Notes: generated from the letters alone by a model not told the origin. A DNA stretch of 6,952 nucleotides from an uncultured Actinomyces sp. (GCA_937926415.1 CALBAF010000554.1:1-6952), one strand, 5' to 3'. Numbered from the stretch's first letter, positions 1 through 5,378 are shown. Made by a program: numbers and translations.

Positions 1-126
1 GGGGGCGAGGCCCACAAAACGCTCGCGCCGCAGTGCGGTGCACTCGCACCTCCGGGTGCTTTCCGACCCGCCACCAGGCGGGTATCGTCGCAATGACGCG
101 CAAACTGCGCACGTGTGGAGGACACG
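1..126. other. Non-coding spacer upstream of malF with several hairpins
   Basis: No reading frame here resembles the end of a sugar-binding protein, so this is probably the malE-malF intergenic spacer (inference: malE is not in the window). Bases 2-12 (GGGGCGAGGCC) match the right arm of the terminator after malG, so the left edge may be the 3' half of a related hairpin. Three short stems can be drawn: AGTGC/GCACT at 32-36/40-44; GCACC/GGTGC at 46-50/55-59, closed by a TCCG tetraloop; and ACCCGCC/GGCGGGT at 66-72/77-83 with an ACCA loop. None has a T-tract. No convincing promoter is visible, which fits malF being read from an upstream promoter. Confidence 0.5.
66..83 (+). promoter_or_regulatory. 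Perfect 7-bp hairpin before malF
   Basis: ACCCGCC (66-72) and GGCGGGT (77-83) are exact reverse complements around a 4-base loop, 33 bases before the malF ribosome site. There is no run of T after it, so it is not a classical terminator. In mal operons, intergenic stem-loops after the binding-protein gene often stabilise that part of the mRNA and lower expression of the permease genes; that role is inferred here. Confidence 0.4.
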
Positions 127-1719
127 ATGTCTGAGCCAGCGAAGGCTGCAGAAAAGAAAAAAGAGGCGCGCAACGCCTCTCACGCTAGCGAAGTGACCAG
201 GCCCGGTTTCTTCGTCAAACTTGTCCTGATGATGCTCATCGATGCCCTGGGAATCTACGGCATGTTCACCGCCTACCTGGTGAAGTCCTGGACGGTTCTT
301 GCCGTCCTCGCCGTCCTGCTTCTCGCGGTCAACTGGGTGTACTTCTCCAAGCGGACTATTCCCGCGAAGTACCTCGTTCCCGGCATGGTCTTCCTGCTCA
401 TCTACCAGGTCTTCGTCATGGGGTACACGGGCTACGTGTCCTTCACGAACTATGGACAGGGTCACAACTCCAGCAAGGATGACGCCGTCGCCTCGATCCT
501 GCAGGCCTCCGAGCAGCGCGCCGAGGGTGCGCCGAGCCTCCCCTCCGCTGTCGTTGAGGACAGCAACGGCCTCGGGCTCGCGGTGGTCGACACCGCGACG
601 GGCAAGATTCGCGTGGGTGACTCCGAGACCCCGCTGCACGAGGTGTCCGGCACGTATGCCGCCGGCGCGATCAGCGCGGTCGATGGTTACAAGGTCCTGA
701 CGCTCGCCGAGATCCTCAAGCCCGAGGTGCAGCAGAAGGTCTCCGCCATCAAGGTTCCGGCCTCCGACGACCCGAACGACGGAAGCTACCGCAGCGATGA
801 CGGGTCGACCGCCTACCTGGCCAAGTCCCGCTACAACTACGACGAGGCCGCCGACACCCTGACCGACACGACGACCGGCGTCGTCTACACGGCCAACAAC
901 AAGATCGGTGCCTTCGTTGACGCGGACGGTAACCAGATCGACCCGGGCTGGCGCGTGTTCGTCGGCTTCGACAACTACATGAACATGTTCGCCCGCGGCG
1001 ACCTGGCTGGCCCCTTCCTGAAGGCCCTGCTGTGGTCCTTCGTTTTCGCCGCGGTCTCGGTCCTGTCGACCTTCGCGCTCGGCCTGATCCTGGGCCTCGT
1101 GTTCGCGGACAAGCGCATCAAGGGTCGCAAGATCTACCAGTCCCTCATGATCCTGCCCTACGCCTTCCCGGCCTTCCTGGCCACCCTGGTGTGGAAGGGC
1201 ATGCTCAACACGGACTTCGGCTTGATCAACCAGGTGTTCCTCGGCGGCGTGAATATCCCGTGGCTGACGGACGGAACGCTGGCGAAGTTCTCGATCTTGG
1301 GCGTGAACCTGTGGCTGGGCTTCCCCTACATGTTCCTCGTGTGCCTGGGTGCCCTGCAGTCCCTGCCGGGCGACGTCGAAGAGGCCGCGAAGATCGACGG
1401 CGCCTCGGGTCTGCGCACCGTGTGGTCCATCAAGCTGCCGCTCGTGCTGCAGTCGACCGTTCCGCTGCTGATTGCGTCCTTCGCGTTCAACTTCAACAAC
1501 TTCTCGCTCATCTACATGTTGACCGGCGGCGGCCCGAACTACCCGGGCTTGGATGTCGGCCAGACTGACATCCTGATCTCGATGGTCTACAAGATCGCGA
1601 TCGAGTCGGGTTCCCCGAACTACGGCCTGGCCTCGGCCATGTCTATCGTCATCTTCATCGTCGTGGGCGTGATCGCGTGGCTCGGTTTCCGCCAGACGAA
1701 GACCCTTGAGGAGCTGTGA
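127..1719 (+). CDS. malF: Maltose/maltodextrin-type ABC transporter permease MalF
   Basis: Inner-membrane subunit that forms half of the translocation channel of a carbohydrate importer (CUT1 family), pairing with MalG. The protein has 530 residues. ATG 127 is chosen over GTG 115 because GGAGG (117-121) lies 5 bases before it and would overlap the earlier start. Three N-terminal helices (about 29-52, 55-72, 83-105) are followed by a long soluble loop (about 106-285), matching in place and size the extracytoplasmic P2 domain of MalF. The C-terminal channel domain follows (helices near 298-326, 338-358, 386-412, 437-463, 505-522). The ATPase-docking EAA loop is at 418-440: E-E-A-A, then G at 425 and a terminal K-L-P. 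The N-terminal tail is lysine-rich and cytoplasmic. The stop overlaps the malG start by one base, so the two are cotranslated. Substrate (maltose, maltodextrin or a related glucoside) cannot be fixed from sequence. Confidence 0.93.
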   Translation: MSEPAKAAEKKKEARNASHASEVTRPGFFVKLVLMMLIDALGIYGMFTAYLVKSWTVLAVLAVLLLAVNWVYFSKRTIPAKYLVPGMVFLLIYQVFVMGYTGYVSFTNYGQGHNSSKDDAVASILQASEQRAEGAPSLPSAVVEDSNGLGLAVVDTATGKIRVGDSETPLHEVSGTYAAGAISAVDGYKVLTLAEILKPEVQQKVSAIKVPASDDPNDGSYRSDDGSTAYLAKSRYNYDEAADTLTDTTTGVVYTANNKIGAFVDADGNQIDPGWRVFVGFDNYMNMFARGDLAGPFLKALLWSFVFAAVSVLSTFALGLILGLVFADKRIKGRKIYQSLMILPYAFPAFLATLVWKGMLNTDFGLINQVFLGGVNIPWLTDGTLAKFSILGVNLWLGFPYMFLVCLGALQSLPGDVEEAAKIDGASGLRTVWSIKLPLVLQSTVPLLIASFAFNFNNFSLIYMLTGGGPNYPGLDVGQTDILISMVYKIAIESGSPNYGLASAMSIVIFIVVGVIAWLGFRQTKTLEEL

Positions 1720-2615
1720 TGAGCACTGCAACGATCAAGAAGAATCGCGAGTCGACCCTGAAGGGTGCGCGCTGGTGGAAAGAGGTCGGTTGGCGCCACA
1801 TCGTCGCCATCCTGATGATCATCTATTGCCTCATTCCGCTGCTCTACGTCCTGTCGGTGTCCCTGAACCCGGGTGGTACGCTCGCTGGCTCAAACAAGCT
1901 CTTCTCCTCGTTTTCCTTCGAGAACTTCCTGGCGCTGGGCTCTGGCAAATACGCCGGCTACTGGTCGTGGGTCCTGAACTCCCTCATCGTGTCGACCACG
2001 ACCGCTGTGGGCACCGTCCTCATGGGCGCGGCTGCCGCCTACGCGTTCAGCCGCTTCCGCTTCAAGGGACGCCGTGCGACGCTCACGGGCCTGCTGCTGG
2101 TGCAGATGTTCCCGCAGATGCTGGCCTTCGTGGCCCTGTACCTGCTGCTCCTGGGAATCCAGGACATCTTCCCGATCCTCGGCCTGAACTCCAAGCTCGG
2201 CCTGATCTGCGTCTACCTCGGTGGCGCGCTCGGCTCGAACACCTTCCTGCTCTACGGCTTCTTCAACTCGATCCCGCGTTCGCTGGATGAGGCGGCCATG
2301 ATCGACGGCGCGACGCACGCCCAGACCTTCTGGACGATCATCATGCCGCTGGTCCGCCCCGTCCTGGCGGTCGTCGGCCTGCTGAGCTTCATCTCCTCGC
2401 TCGGCGACTTCGTGATCGCGAAGGTCGTCCTGCAGGATCAGAGTCAGTTCACCCTGGCCGTCGGCATGTACATGTGGGCATCTGACGAGCGCACCGCCCC
2501 GTGGGGCATCTTCGCGGCCGGTTCCGTGATCGCAGCCATCCCGGTGATCCTGCTGTTCCAGTACCTGCAGAAGTACATCGTCTCCGGCCTGACCGCCGGC
2601 GGCGTCAAGGAGTAA
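1719..2615 (+). CDS. malG: Maltose/maltodextrin-type ABC transporter permease MalG
   Basis: Second channel subunit of the same importer, 298 residues, the normal size for MalG. ATG 1719 shares its A with the malF stop (TGATG). GAGGAG at 1708-1713, inside the end of malF, is the ribosome site with a 5-base gap; the GTG at 1716 is too close to it. Predicted helices lie near residues 28-49, 86-110, 122-146, 159-183, 212-236 and 265-282. The EAA loop is at about 189-211 (D-E-A-A-M-I-D-G-A, ending I-M-P-L-V), where the ATPase coupling helix would sit. The C-terminus (P-W-G-I-F-A-A-G-S ... G-L-T-A-G-G-V-K-E) is typical of MalG. No ATP-binding gene for the importer follows; in actinobacteria CUT1 importers often share one MsiK-type ATPase encoded elsewhere (established for the group, inferred here). 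Transcription ends at the terminator 26 bases downstream. Confidence 0.94.
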   Translation: MSTATIKKNRESTLKGARWWKEVGWRHIVAILMIIYCLIPLLYVLSVSLNPGGTLAGSNKLFSSFSFENFLALGSGKYAGYWSWVLNSLIVSTTTAVGTVLMGAAAAYAFSRFRFKGRRATLTGLLLVQMFPQMLAFVALYLLLLGIQDIFPILGLNSKLGLICVYLGGALGSNTFLLYGFFNSIPRSLDEAAMIDGATHAQTFWTIIMPLVRPVLAVVGLLSFISSLGDFVIAKVVLQDQSQFTLAVGMYMWASDERTAPWGIFAAGSVIAAIPVILLFQYLQKYIVSGLTAGGVKE

Positions 2616-2640
2616 GCGCTCCGCGCCCTCCTGCCTAGCC

Positions 2641-2689
2641 AGCCCCGGCCTCGTCCCCTATCCCCGTGGGGCGAGGCCGGGGCTGTTTT
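2641..2689 (+). terminator. Intrinsic terminator after malG
   Basis: The left arm (2641-2653) and right arm (2672-2684) pair perfectly over 13 bp. The stem extends by TCCC against GGGG (2654-2657 / 2668-2671) with one G-U pair. TTTT follows at 2686-2689. It starts 25 bases after the malG stop and closes the malFG transcript. Its arms recur almost unchanged at 5019-5066. Confidence 0.9.
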
Positions 2690-2746
2690 GCGCGTTCGGG
2701 GGCGGGCGTACGTCGTTGAGCGTCGGTGAATCGTCTGTGCGCGCCC

Positions 2747-2852
2747 TGCAATTTCGCATGCAATTCGGTGATGGAACATTCAATCATGTGCTGAAAATGG
2801 CGGAATTGCAACGATCTAATTTCAAATCGTGAAATAGGTAAAGGGGAATTGC
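2747..2852. repeat. Dispersed TGCAATT motif, four copies in both orientations
   Basis: TGCAATTT (2747-2754) and TGCAATTC (2759-2766) are direct copies with a 12-base period. GAATTGCA (2803-2810) is the exact inverse of the second copy, and GAATTGC recurs at 2846-2852. A loose palindrome, ACGAT ... ATCGT (2811-2815 / 2826-2830), lies between the inverted copies. TCTAAT at 2815-2820 resembles a -10 element but its -35 (TGAAAA, 2792-2797) is weak. The stretch is visibly more AT-rich than the flanking genes and holds no credible coding frame. It may be an operator cluster for the downstream operon; this is inference from motif recurrence only. Confidence 0.4.
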
Positions 2853-2919
2853 CTGCGATTTTCGGGTGTGGGGGAGGGGTGGCCTGAGGGTCAAGTGGTG
2901 AGATCGCTTGACAGGTTAG

Positions 2920-2948
2920 TTGGTTATATGGTTCATTAGTCATGTAAT
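2920..2948 (+). promoter_or_regulatory. Candidate promoter of the GntR-ABC operon
   Basis: TGTAAT at 2943-2948 matches the -10 consensus at five of six positions. TTGGTT at 2920-2925 is a weaker -35 at the standard 17-base spacing. Transcription would begin near 2955 and give a short leader of about 25 bases carrying AAAGGAGG. A better -35-like TTGACA lies at 2908-2913, but nothing like a -10 sits 16-18 bases after it. The -10 and most of the spacer are covered by the inverted repeat at 2930-2953. Confidence 0.5.
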
Positions 2949-2953
2949 GAACC
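2930..2953. promoter_or_regulatory. Perfect inverted-repeat operator, probably for the adjacent GntR repressor
   Basis: GGTTCATTA (2930-2938) and TAATGAACC (2945-2953) are exact reverse complements separated by GTCATG. The 24-base site lies over the candidate -10 element and ends 26 bases before the regulator start codon. GntR-family dimers bind such palindromes, and YtrA-subfamily regulators usually control their own operon. Repression by promoter occlusion is therefore the natural reading. The inverted repeat is seen directly; the bound protein is inferred. Confidence 0.72.
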
Positions 2954-2979
2954 GCTGAAGCTGAAAGGAGGGCTTGCGC

Positions 2980-3369
2980 ATGGCACCCACGTTCGTCTCG
3001 GGGATCCCGATCTACGTGCAGATCGCCGACGACATCCGCGCGCAGATCCTGCGCGGCGCCCTGCGCGCCGGGGACCAGCTCACCTCCACCACGGAGTACT
3101 CCGCCACCTACCGCATCAACCCCGCTACCGTCGGCAAGGCCTTTGCGATCCTCGTCGACGAGGGGCTCGTTGAAAAGCGGCGCGGCATCGGCATGTTCGT
3201 CGCCGAAGGCGCACAGCGCGCGCTCGTGGCCGGCGGGCTCGCCACCTACGTGGAGGAGACCCTGAACCCCGCCGTCGAAGCGGGCCTGGCCCTGGGCCTC
3301 GACATCGACGCCATCATCGACCACGTCCGCGCCTACGGTGCCGACACAAACGCCAAGGACAACTCATGA
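2980..3369 (+). CDS. YtrA-subfamily GntR transcriptional regulator
   Basis: A short one-domain regulator of 129 residues. ATG 2980 is chosen because AAAGGAGG (2964-2971) sits 8 bases before it; TTG 2974 would be too close. Residues 8-75 form the GntR winged helix: P-I-Y-V-Q-I-A-D-D-I-R opens the domain, the recognition helix is around 46-59 (I-N-P-A-T-V-G-K-A-F) and the wing around 65-74 (E-K-R-R-G-I-G-M-F-V). The remaining ~50 residues are a small helical tail, too short for the FadR/HutC ligand domains. This architecture defines the YtrA subfamily, which sits in operons with ABC transporters. The gene overlaps the ATPase gene by four bases (ATGA), so regulator and transporter are made together. 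The likely role is repressor of this operon through the operator at 2930-2953. The inducing signal is unknown. Confidence 0.88.
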   Translation: MAPTFVSGIPIYVQIADDIRAQILRGALRAGDQLTSTTEYSATYRINPATVGKAFAILVDEGLVEKRRGIGMFVAEGAQRALVAGGLATYVEETLNPAVEAGLALGLDIDAIIDHVRAYGADTNAKDNS

Positions 3370-4262
3370 TTACCCTCGACTCCATCACCCACACCTATCC
3401 GGGAGAGAATGAGACGGCGCTGCGCGACATCTCGCTCACCCTCGGAGACGCCACCGTCACCGCCCTCGTCGGCCCCAACGGCTCGGGCAAGACGACCCTC
3501 ATGCAGATCCTCGGTGGCCTGCTTCCGCCGTCGTCAGGAAATGTGTCCCTATGTGGAACGGAGGTGAGCTCTAACGACCTACTCGGTTACTCAATCGTGG
3601 TCTCTTCCGACAGGGATTTTGATAATGCCTCGGCTTCGGCCATGGTCGCCTATGCTGCGCTGCGCACGACCTGGGATCAGAAACTATTCGACCGCTACGT
3701 TCAGCGTTTCTCCTTCCAACTGAAGGGGCGCAAGACGCTGAGCAAGATGTCATCGGGGCAAGCTGCCATCCTGGCCGGCGCTGTGGCGCTGGCATCGGGT
3801 GCGCCCATTACCGTCCTCGATGAGATTCAAGCCCCCATGGACGTTCCCACCCGATACGCGTTCTACGAGGAACTGCTCACCCTGGCCTCCGACAGTATGG
3901 AGGGACGTCGCCCGCAGCGCGCCTTCCTTGTGTCCTCACACATGGTCTCTGAGCTTGAAAACGTTGCCGAAGACGTCGTCGCCCTCAAAAATGGGCGTTT
4001 GCTTGCCCATGAGAGCGTTGACGAGTTCACTTCGCGCATCCGTGCGATTACCGGCAACGCCGCTGACGTGGAACGCTTCCTGGTTGATCATTCCGATATC
4101 GCCGTCATCGCTTCTCGCGCGCTTGGGTCCGCACGAGAGGTCATTGTGGACCTACGTGGCTGTGGTGTCACTGACCATGAGATTGCATCCCACTCCCTGA
4201 CCTCCTCACCCTGTTCTTTCCAGGACGCCTTCGCCTACCTCATCCAGGAGAACGACCAATGA
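3366..4262 (+). CDS. ABC transporter ATP-binding protein (YtrB-like), divergent signature
   Basis: Cytoplasmic nucleotide-binding subunit, 298 residues, starting inside the regulator stop (ATGA) with AAGGA at 3355-3359 as ribosome site. Walker A is canonical (G-P-N-G-S-G-K-T, 36-43). Walker B is I-T-V-L-D-E (148-153), keeping the catalytic glutamate 153, and the switch histidine is H192 (V-S-S-H). Several motifs are unusual. The signature reads L-S-K-M-S-S-G-Q (125-132) instead of LSGGQ. The residue after D-E is I rather than P. The D-loop is A-P-M-D (156-159). No glutamine stands at the Q-loop, where S-S-D-R-D-F occurs (80-85). About 80 residues follow the ATPase core with no recognisable domain. 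ATP hydrolysis looks possible, but coupling geometry may differ. It is encoded directly before a membrane protein, its probable partner. Third-position GC seems lower than in glyS or malFG. Exporter or antibiotic-sensing function is inference from YtrA-type operons. Confidence 0.85.
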   Translation: MITLDSITHTYPGENETALRDISLTLGDATVTALVGPNGSGKTTLMQILGGLLPPSSGNVSLCGTEVSSNDLLGYSIVVSSDRDFDNASASAMVAYAALRTTWDQKLFDRYVQRFSFQLKGRKTLSKMSSGQAAILAGAVALASGAPITVLDEIQAPMDVPTRYAFYEELLTLASDSMEGRRPQRAFLVSSHMVSELENVAEDVVALKNGRLLAHESVDEFTSRIRAITGNAADVERFLVDHSDIAVIASRALGSAREVIVDLRGCGVTDHEIASHSLTSSPCSFQDAFAYLIQENDQ

Positions 4263-4981
4263 GCACTGCAACCCCCGACCTCATCAAATCCGCCCCCTCA
4301 CCCCTGCGCATTGGCCTCGTCGGTTCGAGATTCACTGTGGTGCTCTACCTCCTGATTGTGGGCTTCCAGTTCTTGGTCAACTTCGCGATCAACGGCATCG
4401 TCTACCTATCAGGCTCCGACGTCACTAAGACCATTGAACAGGCCGCCACAAACTCCGCTTTCGTCACGGCTGTTTTCCTCTTTATCTACGGTATTCTCAG
4501 CGCCACCGTCGACTTGCGAGCCTCTGCTCTCAGCGGTGGATCACGCACCGCGCTCACTGTGGCGAGTTATGTTCACTCCATTGTCATCATTGGCCTGGGG
4601 ACTCTCATCTGGTGGGTTCTTATCGCCATTCACCCCCTGCTCTTCTTCATGGGGCGCGACTCCTTCCCTCTCGGCGTCGACTCGTGGATTTTCGTTCTTC
4701 TCGCATGGGTGGCGTGCGACGGAGCCGGTCGCTTCATTGGTGGACTTTCCCGCTGTGTCGGGGGGACCTGGAAGCGAGTCTTTGCCCTCATGGGTGCGAT
4801 TCCGCTGGGTATCTGTGGCATTGGTGTGCCGGTCATGTGGCTGGTCCTCACCCTCATCCACAAGTCCGGCTACCTGCCCCCGATGCCCCCGGCCGTCTAC
4901 CTGCTTGGCATTATCTCCCTGACGGTTGTGGCCGCCGGCTGGTCGCTGACCGCCGCTGGGCACATCCGGCGCGTCGGCTGA
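4259..4981 (+). CDS. Six-helix membrane protein, likely permease partner of the ABC ATPase
   Basis: Integral membrane protein of 240 residues, not recognised by name. It starts inside the ATPase stop (ATGA), with AGGAG at 4246-4250 eight bases before ATG. Hydrophobic segments lie near residues 25-49, 66-84, 98-124, 142-163, 173-200 and 211-234. The short N-terminal tail and the basic C-terminal end (H-I-R-R-V-G) would both face the cytoplasm. Six helices in about 240 residues is the usual size of an ABC-2-type permease. No EAA loop or binding-protein partner is present, so export or a sensing/resistance role is more likely than import. It may work as a homodimer on two ATPase copies, since no second permease gene follows. 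The operon ends at the terminator 38 bases downstream. Codon use is less GC-skewed than in glyS. Its first 14 bases are identical to those of malG. Confidence 0.75.
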   Translation: MSTATPDLIKSAPSPLRIGLVGSRFTVVLYLLIVGFQFLVNFAINGIVYLSGSDVTKTIEQAATNSAFVTAVFLFIYGILSATVDLRASALSGGSRTALTVASYVHSIVIIGLGTLIWWVLIAIHPLLFFMGRDSFPLGVDSWIFVLLAWVACDGAGRFIGGLSRCVGGTWKRVFALMGAIPLGICGIGVPVMWLVLTLIHKSGYLPPMPPAVYLLGIISLTVVAAGWSLTAAGHIRRVG

Positions 4982-5018
4982 ACGCCAGTTGGGCTTTGGG
5001 CGCGTGACCCCAGACCCG

Positions 5019-5066
5019 GCCCCGGCCTCGTCCCCTCGCGTAGGAGCGACAAGGCCGGGGCTGTTT
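5019..5066 (+). terminator. Intrinsic terminator after the GntR-ABC operon
   Basis: GCCCCGGCCT (5019-5028) pairs perfectly with AGGCCGGGGC (5052-5061). An A-C mismatch follows, then GTC/GAC (5030-5032 / 5048-5050) continue the stem. TTT lies at 5064-5066. The T-tract is short, so this may be less efficient than the terminator at 2641-2689, with which it shares 18 identical bases in the left arm and 15 in the right arm and tail. Confidence 0.8.
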
Positions 5067-5110
5067 CATGGGTGATTGGACGACGTGGCGGGGCCTGCAC
5101 GCGCGCATGC

Positions 5111-5207
5111 GGATAGGTTACGACGATGTGGATAGGTTATTCACATGCGGATAGGTTAATAACCTATCCGTATCTCCATAACCTATCCGTATGCTCATAA
5201 CCTATCC
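5111..5207. repeat. Symmetric six-copy array of a 10-bp motif (3 direct + 3 inverted, 19-bp period)
   Basis: GGATAGGTTA occurs exactly at 5111-5120, 5130-5139 and 5149-5158. Its exact inverse, TAACCTATCC, occurs at 5160-5169, 5179-5188 and 5198-5207. Each triplet has a precise 19-base period, and the two are mirror images about base 5159. The 9-base spacers differ from one another, except for a tendency to ATGC or ATAC next to the motif, so the motif and not the whole unit is conserved. The central pair forms a 21-base palindrome with a single A in the middle. It lies between a terminator and the glyS promoter, outside any gene. It could be a multi-dimer protein binding site, an iteron-like site, or a large cruciform/RNA hairpin. 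No known element with this sequence comes to mind. Confidence 0.9.
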
Positions 5208-5322
5208 GCGAGTGGGCTGGTGGAGAGCACCGCAGGGCCCAGCCAGAACTCCCGGCGCGCACCTGTGGTGGGATCCATGAGTGCGGAGGGGCCCGAAAGC
5301 GCCCGAAACAGTAGTTATCGGC
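5208..5322 (+). other. Gene-free, potentially structured region before the glyS promoter
   Basis: No coding frame with a credible start is seen. Several GC-rich stems can be drawn: GGCTGG/CCAGCC (5215-5220 / 5239-5244), GGTG/CACC (5219-5222 / 5228-5231, exclusive with the former) and CGCAC/GTGCG (5258-5262 / 5281-5285). Neither a T-box (no GGGUGGUACCGCG-like box) nor a complete glycine-riboswitch core is recognisable. In such GC-rich DNA short stems arise by chance, so structure is only a possibility. Confidence 0.35.
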
Positions 5323-5328
5323 TAGTAT
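5323..5328 (+). promoter_or_regulatory. Candidate -10 element of glyS
   Basis: TAGTAT fits the TAnnnT pattern of actinobacterial housekeeping promoters, 51 bases before the glyS start. The region 16-18 bases upstream (around 5300-5305) has no TTGACA-like -35, which is common in this group. TAGTTA at 5312-5317 is an alternative. Transcription would start near 5335. Confidence 0.4.
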
Positions 5329-5337
5329 CGATGGCGA

Positions 5338-5354
5338 CACGACAGCCAGTCGTG
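5338..5354 (+). promoter_or_regulatory. 6-bp hairpin in the glyS leader
   Basis: CACGAC (5338-5343) and GTCGTG (5349-5354) are exact reverse complements with an AGCCA loop, just after the probable transcription start and 12 bases before the ribosome site. A 5'-terminal stem of this type may stabilise the mRNA; no specific ligand sensor is evident. Confidence 0.4.
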
Positions 5355-5378
5355 CCCCAAATACTCAAGGAGTGACAA

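Noticed and set aside
115..126. GTG 115 as start of malF
   Set aside because: It overlaps the GGAGG ribosome site that is ideally placed for ATG 127, and nothing suitable lies upstream of it.
2908..2913. TTGACA as the -35 of the regulator promoter
   Set aside because: It matches the consensus perfectly, but no -10-like hexamer lies 16-18 bases downstream (GTTCAT region). TATATG is only 11 bases away. It is retained only as an alternative.
2974..2979. TTG 2974 as start of the GntR regulator
   Set aside because: Only 2 bases separate it from the GGAGG core; ATG 2980 has an 8-base gap and matches the family N-terminus.
2635..3324. Open frame of 229 codons on the - strand across the regulator gene and its promoter
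   Set aside because: It runs through the operator and terminator regions as well as the antisense of a clear GntR gene, with no recognisable domain, so it is a shadow.
5137..5145. DnaA box TTATTCACA inside the palindromic array
   Set aside because: It fits the TTATnCACA consensus, but it is a single copy made by one array motif plus its spacer. The other spacers do not recreate it, and dnaA/dnaN/gyrB-type origin neighbours are absent.
5111..5207. CRISPR array
   Set aside because: The repeat is only 10 bases, spacers are 9 bases, half the copies are inverted, and there are no cas genes.
5208..5310. Glycine riboswitch or T-box controlling glyS
   Set aside because: Fragments such as GGAGAG and AACTCCCGG hint at a glycine aptamer, but the conserved core order is missing, and there is no GGGUGGUACCGCG-like T-box sequence.
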